From CAYMLQ01 sp964390795 (lineage in GTDB: Bacteria > Verrucomicrobiota > Kiritimatiellia > RFP12 > UBA1067): DNA of 10,906 nucleotides. Below, piece after piece: positions 6,102-10,906 of this stretch; the stretch's first letter is position 1; the number at the start of each line of letters is the position of its first letter. The position numbers were made by a program, and so were the translations under genes. Where the stretch lies: the NCBI GenBank assembly GCA_964390795.1, contig CAYMLQ010000187.1:1-10906 (forward strand), given 5' to 3'. The notes under the pieces were generated by a model, which was given only the letters and a program-made list of their open reading frames with translations, did not search any database and had not been told where the DNA came from.

Positions 6102-6946
6102 GAGAGGGCTTTCTTCTCGCCGGGGAGGGCTTTGCGATTGGAGGCCGTCAGCGTGGTCATCTGGCGGATGGCGATCTCGTTGAGGCGTTTGAGGCGTTCG
6201 CCCTGCGGCAGGCTCATGCGGATGAACTCGGCGTTCATGCCCTCGATGTTGGCCAGAACGAGGAGCTGCTCGATGGTGGCGTAGTCGCGCATATTGCCAT
6301 CCAGCTTGGGATTGGCGGCACGCCACTGCTGGGCCGTCTGGCTGAACAGCGCGACATTGAGCAGGTCGGCTTCGTTGGCGTAGGTGAGCGCGGCCTGGGC
6401 CAGGGTGATGACGGATGGGATCAGGTGCTCCTTCACGGCGTCGGTGTGGATGCGGTAGTTGAGTTTGGAAAGGGTGCGGTTCAGGTTCCAGGCAAGGGAG
6501 AGGCGGCGGTTCTCGTCCACCTTGAGGCGTTGGAATTCCTTGATGAGATAGAGTTTGAACTCGACCGAAATCCAAGAGGCGAATTCAAAGGCGATGTCTT
6601 TGTGCGCGAAGGTGCCGCCGTAACGGCCGGCGCGGGAAACGATCCCGATGGCTCCGGTTTTCTCGATCCACTGCTTCGGGGTGAGGGTGAAGCTGTTGAG
6701 TCCGGCCTGAATTCTAATCCCGTCGAATTCGACGGGATTAAACGCCGGGTTGTAGAGGCGTTCCCAAACACCGAGAAACTCGACGGTATTGCGGTTTCTG
6801 AGCCAATTGCGGATCAAGTCATCCGTGTGCTCCGGGTTCCTGTAACGCGCAATGTCGGTCAGCGAAATGGTGTCGTCCTCCTGTTGCGACAGAACCGTAA
6901 TGGTGGTTCCTTTCACCTCCAGTGTCGTTTTCACCGGTTTACTCAT
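6098..6946 (-). CDS. KilA-N domain DNA-binding protein
   Basis: A 282-residue protein. The KilA-N region spans about residues 25-142. It includes ISLTDIARYRN at the front, NWLRNRNTVEFLGVWERLYNPAFNPVEF in the middle, and the hallmark YGGTFAHKDIAFEFASWIS at 109-127, followed by KLYLIKEFQRLK. The C-terminal half (145-282) is helical, with SLAWNLNRTLSKLNYRIHTDAV and DYATIEQLLVLANIEGMNAEFI. This is the common chromosomal form of the family, not a short phage antirepressor. The domain binds DNA in phage and mobile-element proteins; what this protein regulates is unknown. I chose the start at 6946 (MSKPVKTTLE) over an ATG nine codons upstream because AAGGAG lies 7 bases before it. The stop overlaps the start of the broken downstream gene. 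The gene contains a perfect 26-bp palindrome at 6715-6740. It is intact although its operon partner is dead. Confidence 0.88.
   Translation of the reverse strand: MSKPVKTTLEVKGTTITVLSQQEDDTISLTDIARYRNPEHTDDLIRNWLRNRNTVEFLGVWERLYNPAFNPVEFDGIRIQAGLNSFTLTPKQWIEKTGAIGIVSRAGRYGGTFAHKDIAFEFASWISVEFKLYLIKEFQRLKVDENRRLSLAWNLNRTLSKLNYRIHTDAVKEHLIPSVITLAQAALTYANEADLLNVALFSQTAQQWRAANPKLDGNMRDYATIEQLLVLANIEGMNAEFIRMSLPQGERLKRLNEIAIRQMTTLTASNRKALPGEKKALS
6715..6740. repeat. Perfect 26-bp palindrome inside the KilA-N gene
   Basis: The half-site TAATCCCGTCGAA (6715-6727) is followed directly by its exact reverse complement (6728-6740). It encodes NPVEFDGI in the KilA-N protein. An inverted repeat this long is not expected by chance in a gene of this size. 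It could be a protein-binding site or a strong mRNA hairpin. Confidence 0.9.
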
Positions 6947-6953
6947 GGTCGGA

Positions 6954-6959
6954 CTCCTT
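6954..6959 (-). promoter_or_regulatory. Ribosome binding site of the KilA-N gene
   Basis: AAGGAG on the - strand lies 7 bases before the ATG at 6946. It decides between this start and the upstream in-frame ATG at 6973. Confidence 0.7.
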
Positions 6960-7239
6960 TGCCGGTTATGCATGTTTGGAGTTTAGCACTCGGGACATGG
7001 GAAGAGCGAGGGTAAAAGGGTTGGAATAAGGGGGGGCGAGCTTGAGTAGCATGGAGAGTGAGGCTGTGCCGAGCCGCCGCTTATCTTAGCGCCATTCGGG
7101 ACAGCAGGTCCTCTGAAGAACGATTGTATTTATATTCATGGGCACAAAGGAACGCAATAGTCTAGCAGTGTTGATTGTATCTATTTGCAAGTCACGGTTT
7201 GAGCATGTTGGACGCGCGTTTTGTCGCTGGAACTTCGGA
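6960..7239. other. Intergenic region between pdxA and the KilA-N gene
   Basis: About 280 bases with no supported gene on either strand. It should hold the promoter of the KilA-N operon and the end of the pdxA transcript, but I find neither a good -35/-10 pair nor a hairpin with a T-run. Part of it is AT-richer than the neighbours. There is a near-repeat GATTGTATTTAT (7122-7133) and GATTGTATCTAT (7173-7184), 51 bases apart, which may be chance. No tRNA or other RNA gene is recognisable. Confidence 0.5.
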
Positions 7240-8250
7240 CTAGCGGGCCATGCGGGCGGCGAGGGTGATGGCGCTGAAGAGGCTTTCGGGCGAGGCCGTG
7301 CCTTGCCATGCGAGATCGAAGGCCGTGCCGTGGTCGGGCGAGGTGCGGATAAGAGGCAGGCCAAGGGTGACGTTGACGCCGGTGTCGAATGCGACCATCT
7401 TGAAGGGAATCAGGCCTTGGTCATGGTACATGGCCACGTAGGCGTCGAAAGGCGGGCGCGCGGGACGCGCGGCGAGCCAGGTGAAGGCGGTGTCGGGCAC
7501 GAGCGGCCCGGAGACGTCAAGGCCTTCGGCCCGCGCCTGCGCGATGGCCGGGAGAATCACGCGAGACTCTGCGTCGCCAAAAAGCCCGTGTTCGCCGGCG
7601 TGGGGGTTGAGGGCCAGCACGCCAAGCCGCGGGGCTTCGCAGCCGAACCCGCAGCAGGCGGCGCGGGTGAGCCGGATCGTACGCAGCAACCCCGGTGTCG
7701 TGAGCAGGCGCGGCACGTCGGCGAGAGCTTCGTGGATGGTGGCGAGGCTGACGACGAGGCCGGGAGAATAGAAGGCCATGCAGGGGTCGGGTGTGCCTGT
7801 CAGGTCCGCAAGGATCTCGGTGTGCCCCGGGAAGCGGATACCTGCGAGGTGCAGCGCCTCCTTGTTGAGCGGGGCGGTCACCAGCGCGTCGCAACGTCCG
7901 TTCTGAATGTCGCGCACGGCCGCGCAGATCCACGCGTGGGCCATGGTTCCGCAATCGGCTTGCACGACACCGGGCGCGAGGGTGCCCGCGGTTTCGAAGG
8001 GGAAGTCGAAAAGCACATGGCGGTCAGTCGGCGCCTCCAGGGCGCGCACATGAGGCAGCACGGCGAGCGATTCAGGAATCGGAATTTCAGTGGAGGCCGC
8101 GACGCGCGAGAGCAGGCGCAGGCTGCCGTAGACTTGAAGCTGGCAGCTTGCGGCAAAAACAGAAGAGGCCAGCGCGCGCAAGACCAATTCCGGCCCGATC
8201 CCGGCGCAATCGCCGAGTGTCAGGGCCAGTCTCGGTCGGGCAGTGGGCAT
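7240..8250 (-). CDS. pdxA: 4-hydroxythreonine-4-phosphate dehydrogenase
   Basis: A 336-residue protein of normal length for PdxA. This enzyme oxidises 4-phosphohydroxy-L-threonine with NAD in the DXP-dependent pathway to pyridoxal phosphate. TLGDCAGIGPEL (11-22) is the N-terminal family motif. The three metal-binding histidines are present: His143 in AGIRFPGHTE, His217 in NPHAGEHGLFG, and His276 in AMYHDQGLIPFK. The C-terminal FDTGVNVTLGLPLIRTSPDHGTAFDLA is diagnostic. Relatives of PdxA (PdxA2, DUF1537-linked) act in sugar-acid breakdown. No kinase-like partner is nearby, so the B6 role is the simpler reading. GGAG lies 5 bases before the start. The gene follows the CBM48 gene by 19 bases and is probably transcribed with it. 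Confidence 0.93.
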   Translation of the reverse strand: MPTARPRLALTLGDCAGIGPELVLRALASSVFAASCQLQVYGSLRLLSRVAASTEIPIPESLAVLPHVRALEAPTDRHVLFDFPFETAGTLAPGVVQADCGTMAHAWICAAVRDIQNGRCDALVTAPLNKEALHLAGIRFPGHTEILADLTGTPDPCMAFYSPGLVVSLATIHEALADVPRLLTTPGLLRTIRLTRAACCGFGCEAPRLGVLALNPHAGEHGLFGDAESRVILPAIAQARAEGLDVSGPLVPDTAFTWLAARPARPPFDAYVAMYHDQGLIPFKMVAFDTGVNVTLGLPLIRTSPDHGTAFDLAWQGTASPESLFSAITLAARMAR

Positions 8251-8269
8251 GGCCTCTCCGCTCGTGGGG

Positions 8270-8632
8270 TTAGCTGACGTGCTTCACGCTGTTGAGCGTG
8301 CCGTGCTCGTTCTGAACCCAGTCCGCGCACTCGGGATCCGCGCACCAGGTGCCGTCGACCACGAACTTATACTGGTGGACGCCTGGAGGCAGGCTCAGCG
8401 TGACTGCGTAGACGCCGTCACCCTTCTTGTCTGCCATCTCCTTGGCGGTCGGGTTCCAGTTGTTGAAGCTGCCGGCGACGAAGACCTTGCTTCCGGCTTC
8501 CGCGCGGACGCTGAACGTGACGCGCTGCGTTTGGGGAACGGTCTTTTTCGCGGAGGGCGCAACGGACTTCGCCTTCGGCGCGGGCTGGGCAGGCATCACT
8601 TTCTTAACAGGCTCTTTCGCTTTGATTTTCAT
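8270..8632 (-). CDS. Small glycogen-binding (CBM48/AMPK-like) domain protein
   Basis: A 120-residue protein with two parts. Residues 1-37 are Lys, Pro and Ala-rich (MKIKAKEPVKKVMPAQPAPK and so on), without a signal peptide. Residues 38-120 form a single isoamylase-N/AMPK-beta type beta-sandwich: VTFSVRAEAGSKVFVAGSFNNWNP (FNNWNP at 56-61), then GVYAVTLSLPPGVHQYKFVVDGTW and a closing NEHGTLNSV. The Trp and Asn residues of the starch-binding face are present. Such stand-alone domains bind glycogen or starch, or serve as interaction modules. No catalytic domain is attached. The frame is open upstream to 8770, but the start at 8632 is supported by AAGGAG 7 bases before it and by the promoter at 8667-8695. 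The gene lies just upstream of pdxA, an unexpected metabolic partner. Confidence 0.85.
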   Translation of the reverse strand: MKIKAKEPVKKVMPAQPAPKAKSVAPSAKKTVPQTQRVTFSVRAEAGSKVFVAGSFNNWNPTAKEMADKKGDGVYAVTLSLPPGVHQYKFVVDGTWCADPECADWVQNEHGTLNSVKHVS

Positions 8633-8639
8633 GATATGA

Positions 8640-8645
8640 CTCCTT
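8640..8645 (-). promoter_or_regulatory. Ribosome binding site of the CBM48 gene
   Basis: AAGGAG on the - strand, 7 bases before the ATG at 8632. It selects this start over the longer upstream frame, whose first ~45 codons would precede the promoter. Confidence 0.75.
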
Positions 8646-8666
8646 GTTTGTCGTTGATGCTGACCT

Positions 8667-8695
8667 ATTATGATGAATCGGCTGGACAGCGTCAA
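8667..8695 (-). promoter_or_regulatory. Sigma-70-type promoter of the CBM48-pdxA operon
   Basis: On the - strand, TTGACG (8695-8690) and CATAAT (8672-8667) are separated by exactly 17 bases. Each is one base from consensus. The transcript would start near 8660, giving a leader of about 28 bases. The -35 box overlaps the end of a 12-bp tandem repeat. Confidence 0.75.
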
Positions 8696-8722
8696 GGAAA
8701 TACAGAAGGAAATACAGAAGGA
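8694..8722. repeat. 12-bp tandem direct repeat at a promoter
   Basis: AAGGAAATACAG occurs twice back to back (8694-8705 and 8706-8717), followed by a partial third copy AAGGA (8718-8722). The repeat runs into the -35 box of the CBM48-pdxA promoter, sharing its two T bases on the - strand. The position suits an activator or operator site or an AT-rich UP element, but it may also be simple slippage. Confidence 0.85.
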
Positions 8723-8796
8723 CAGCAAATCCAGAGGTTCGCTTGAAAAGTGTCGAAGGTTATGCGGCAAAAAACGATCATCTTCTCATGTGGGGT

Positions 8797-8828
8797 GCGG
8801 CGGCAAACGGTGTTCCGTGCGACGCCGC
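8797..8828. other. Stem-loop downstream of the DUF4432 gene
   Basis: An outer 6-bp stem GCGGCG/CGCCGC encloses a 4x4 internal loop and an inner 4-bp stem ACGG/CCGT with a TGTT loop. It lies 64 bases past the DUF4432 stop, in the 170-base gap before the repeat and promoter of the next gene. The nearest T-run on the - strand (8769-8774) is over 20 bases away, so it is not a standard intrinsic terminator. It may still mark the transcript's 3' end. Confidence 0.35.
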
Positions 8829-8891
8829 TTGATGTAATCGAGCCAGAAAGCAATGCCGCGTTTTGCTTGTCACCGCACTGTCGCGCACGTC

Positions 8892-9914
8892 CTAAACTCC
8901 GAGGGTTTCGACACTCAGCTTCAGAAAGGTCTCGATCTGCCCGCCCGCGGGAAGATGACGCAACAAGCCCCGCTTGGCCGCCTGCGCCTGGCCTTCCGGA
9001 TAACAGTTTGCAGGCTCGAGACCCACGACGTACTCTCCCTGGCCGAGCATCTTCCACTGAATCAGATAGGGCAGCTCGGCGGTTCGATAGGTGACGCGGA
9101 GCGCAAGCCCCAAGCGCCGGTTTGACAGTCGGACCGTGGCGATGCCTTGCGGATCCGAAGGCAACTCGTGGTAATATACTTGCTCTTTGAAGTTGGGAAC
9201 AGGTGCCGTAATCTCCGACCATTCGGCCAGACCTGCTGCGGCATGCTCGGTCTGCGGCGTGACCTCATGCGGCAGCGCCTCGAGCACGGCGCCTTCGTCG
9301 ACCAGCGGCCACCCCAGATTCAGGTGGTAAAGCAGCATGAGGGGGGAGGACGATAAACCTTGGTTCTCGATGGTGTCGCGAACCGTGACGGAGGCCTCTC
9401 CGAGCGAGGTGGTGATGCGGCGCGTGAGCAGGAGGTTCTCCCCGAACACCCGGCTTTGGCGCACGCGCCCGCTCGCGGACAGCGTGTATGTGTCGTCGTC
9501 CGCCCAGCAAGCCGACGTGTTGACCTCGTCCGCCGGGGTGTGGCTGAGCCGCCCGTGAAGACCGTGGCGCTCGCCTTCGACGGCGACGGGGCCGCCGACG
9601 TTCGTCAGACCGCAACCGGTCAGAAGTCCGCCGCCCCACGTGCGAAGCCATTCGATGCCTTCGGCGTCGTAAAAATGCGGCGCGACGTCGCCGTTGCGCG
9701 AAAGCCACGCCAAGGGGATGCCTTTGTAGGAGGCAGGGCCTATGTCCATTCCGCGGTCGGGGTAGACAGTAAAGGCGAGACCGCTGCCGTTGTTGACCTC
9801 CAGCACGCGCATGCCGCGGCCTTTGCCGTCGTCAGAAACCAGGCGTCGGATGGAAGCGAGCTGGGCCATGTGGCCCAGCCTAGGATGAAGCTGTGACTTC
9901 GAGAGTGTGTTCAT
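8892..9914 (-). CDS. Aldose 1-epimerase-like protein, DUF4432 family
   Basis: A 340-residue cytoplasmic-type protein with the galactose-mutarotase beta-sandwich of the DUF4432 family. Recognisable segments are MRVLEVNNGSGLAFTVYPDR (35-54), followed by GMDIGPASYKGIPLAWLS, then GGGLLTGCGLTNVGGP (94-109), HGLHGRLSHTPA (117-128), LLYHLNLGWPLV (194-205) and QGEYVVGLEPANCYPEG (292-308). His117, His120, His125 and Glu300 are candidates for the sugar-binding and catalytic site by analogy with mutarotases. The family's real substrate is not settled, and I do not give one. The start at 9914 lies only 7 bases after the stop of the upstream thioredoxin-fold gene. No good ribosome site precedes it, so translation is probably coupled to that gene. 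Confidence 0.88.
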   Translation of the reverse strand: MNTLSKSQLHPRLGHMAQLASIRRLVSDDGKGRGMRVLEVNNGSGLAFTVYPDRGMDIGPASYKGIPLAWLSRNGDVAPHFYDAEGIEWLRTWGGGLLTGCGLTNVGGPVAVEGERHGLHGRLSHTPADEVNTSACWADDDTYTLSASGRVRQSRVFGENLLLTRRITTSLGEASVTVRDTIENQGLSSSPLMLLYHLNLGWPLVDEGAVLEALPHEVTPQTEHAAAGLAEWSEITAPVPNFKEQVYYHELPSDPQGIATVRLSNRRLGLALRVTYRTAELPYLIQWKMLGQGEYVVGLEPANCYPEGQAQAAKRGLLRHLPAGGQIETFLKLSVETLGV

Positions 9915-9921
9915 AGGCGTA

Positions 9922-10794
9922 TTACTTGGTTTCCAGCAGTGACTGGATCTCTTTTTCGAGTCCGGCGATTTCGTCGCGCCAAGCGCGAAACTTTTTCATA
10001 TTCGCTTCGTTGTTCGGAGGCTCGGTCGTTAACCATGCCTTGAGTTCGGCGGAAACGGCGTCATAGCGTGTCTTCTTGGCTCGATAGGCGTCGACCTTCT
10101 CCTTCGGCAGTTTGGCGAGACCCGCCTCGGCGCGGAGGGCGTCTAACCGCTTTTGCGTTTCATCGATCAGCAAATTGAGTTCGGCGCGTTTTTTCTCATA
10201 GGAATCCTCGAGCGCTTTCAGTTCGGAGCGTGACGCCTCGAGCTTTTGGGTCGTCGCGCGGAACTCCTGCGCCGACTTCTCGGGCATGGTCTTCAACAGG
10301 GCATCAACTTCCGAACTGCGGTTCTTCAGGACGGCTTTGATTTTGTCGATGAAGGCGTCAGGGGTCAGCTCGCGGTCCGCTCCCAGCTGTCCGAGCTGCT
10401 TCTTGCCGTCATCGTCCAGAATAATGTAGGCGGGGTATCCCTCGATTCCGAACAGCGTTGAAAGCGCTTTATTGCGCGCCACGTATTTTTCCGGGACGAG
10501 CGCTTTGTCTTGAGGAAAATCGAGCCAGACCAGCATCAGGTTCTGTTTTGCATACGTGCTCCACACCTCCTGAGAGAAGACCGTCTTGTCCATGTGCTTG
10601 CACCAGCCGCACCAGTCCGAGCCGGTAAAGTTGAGCAGCAGCGGGAGTTTCTTTTCCGCGGCGACCTTGCGGGCAGCCTCGAAATCCATGGTCCATTGTC
10701 CGGGGACCGCACCTTCTACGGCCGGCTTGTCGGCGGCGAGAACGGCGACGGCGAGCAGGGGAAGGGCGGCGAGGGAAAAGATCCAGTTTTGCAT
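9922..10794 (-). CDS. Secreted thioredoxin-fold protein with a coiled-coil C-terminal tail
   Basis: A 290-residue exported protein. Residues 1-21 form a Sec signal peptide (MQNWIFSLAALPLLAVAVLA, then AD). Residues ~30-158 form a thioredoxin domain of the Thioredoxin_7/DUF255-like kind. It has LPLLLNFTGSDWCGWCKHMD with the redox pair Cys62/Cys65, and the cis-proline loop GIEGYPAYII (Pro121). Residues ~165-290 are almost entirely charged helix (for example FRATTQKLEASRSELKALED), predicted as a long coiled coil broken near 226-231 by a Pro. Such proteins reduce or oxidise disulfides in the periplasm; the tail may drive oligomerisation or attach it to a partner. AAGGAG (- strand, 10805-10800) lies 5 bases before the ATG. 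The gene has its own promoter and leads a two-gene operon with the DUF4432 gene. Confidence 0.88.
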   Translation of the reverse strand: MQNWIFSLAALPLLAVAVLAADKPAVEGAVPGQWTMDFEAARKVAAEKKLPLLLNFTGSDWCGWCKHMDKTVFSQEVWSTYAKQNLMLVWLDFPQDKALVPEKYVARNKALSTLFGIEGYPAYIILDDDGKKQLGQLGADRELTPDAFIDKIKAVLKNRSSEVDALLKTMPEKSAQEFRATTQKLEASRSELKALEDSYEKKRAELNLLIDETQKRLDALRAEAGLAKLPKEKVDAYRAKKTRYDAVSAELKAWLTTEPPNNEANMKKFRAWRDEIAGLEKEIQSLLETK

Positions 10795-10841
10795 GCAAAC
10801 TCCTTGAGGTTGGACACGGCTGTTCTGCGTACGATGGTTTC

Positions 10842-10870
10842 ATATTACTCCGCGCGGTCCGTTTTGCCAA
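10842..10870 (-). promoter_or_regulatory. Sigma-70-type promoter of the thioredoxin-DUF4432 operon
   Basis: On the - strand, TTGGCA (10870-10865) and TAATAT (10847-10842) are separated by 17 bases. The transcript would start near 10835, leaving a leader of about 40 bases before the ATG at 10794. The boxes stand out as AT-rich in otherwise GC-rich sequence. Confidence 0.7.
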
Positions 10871-10906
10871 TCCAGATTTCTGGCGCGCGTCGGCACAGCG
10901 ATGTTG

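Noticed and set aside
6425..7015. A 196-codon open frame on the + strand
   Set aside because: It is antisense to the KilA-N gene, whose hallmark sequence and ribosome binding site are clear.
7122..7184. Two near-identical 12-base AT-rich segments
   Set aside because: They match at 11 of 12 positions but there are only two, in AT-rich intergenic DNA with no linked motif. Not enough to call an operator or a CRISPR-like repeat.
7138..8277. A 379-codon open frame on the + strand
   Set aside because: It lies antisense to pdxA, which has all its family motifs and metal-binding histidines. The + strand translation is Gly/Arg/Val-rich and shows no domain, as expected for a mirror frame in GC-rich DNA.
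8633..8770. Longer N-terminus for the CBM48 protein
   Set aside because: The extra sequence contains the promoter and the tandem repeat, whose translation gives the repetitive FCISFCIS. AAGGAG lies directly before the start at 8632.
8769..8828. Intrinsic terminator made of the stem-loop and the T-run on the - strand
   Set aside because: The T-run is more than 20 bases beyond the stem, so the two do not form a standard terminator. Only the stem-loop is listed.
1..10906. CRISPR array, tRNA, rRNA, transposase or integrase
   Set aside because: No regularly spaced repeats, tRNA-like folds, rRNA sequence or recombinase motifs are visible in the window.

Overview
The window is high-GC bacterial chromosome carrying ordinary housekeeping genes, interrupted by two accessory segments that look defence-related. 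The gene set is the end of valS, a secreted GHL10-type glycosyl hydrolase-like lipoprotein, pdxA, a DUF4432 mutarotase-like protein and a secreted thioredoxin-fold protein with a coiled-coil tail. This mix, with the GC-rich codon use, fits a PVC-group bacterium (Verrucomicrobiota or Kiritimatiellota). That is an inference from gene content only; there is no rRNA or other taxonomic marker here.

Layout, left to right. The + strand holds the valS 3' end (1-621). It is followed by a tightly packed three-gene cassette (641-3389): an OLD/RecF-like AAA ATPase, a small TOPRIM protein of DUF3226/DUF4435 type, and a TPR-repeat protein. The three genes are joined by ATGA and TGATG overlaps, so they are almost certainly co-translated. 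The first two genes are clearly less GC-rich than both flanks. Next comes the glycosyl hydrolase-like lipoprotein (3475-5412). From about 5413 everything is on the - strand. A broken gene (5413-6101) carries a one-base frameshift and has lost its 3' end. It lies downstream of, and overlaps by ATGA, an intact KilA-N gene (6098-6946). After a roughly 290-base gap come pdxA (7240-8250) and a small CBM48-like protein (8270-8632), transcribed from a well-formed sigma-70-type promoter. Finally, a DUF4432 gene (8892-9914) follows a thioredoxin-fold gene (9922-10794), which has its own good promoter at the right edge.

The most interesting part is the ATPase-TOPRIM-TPR cassette. Its first two genes have the logic of split OLD-family defence systems such as PARIS, in which an ATPase with a separate TOPRIM nuclease acts against phage. 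The third, translationally coupled TPR gene is not part of the systems I know, so this may be an undescribed three-component variant. The second accessory segment, KilA-N plus the broken gene, looks like a decayed mobile or defence operon. Other points worth a look are a perfect 26-bp palindrome inside the KilA-N coding sequence and a 12-bp tandem repeat running into the -35 box of the CBM48-pdxA promoter.
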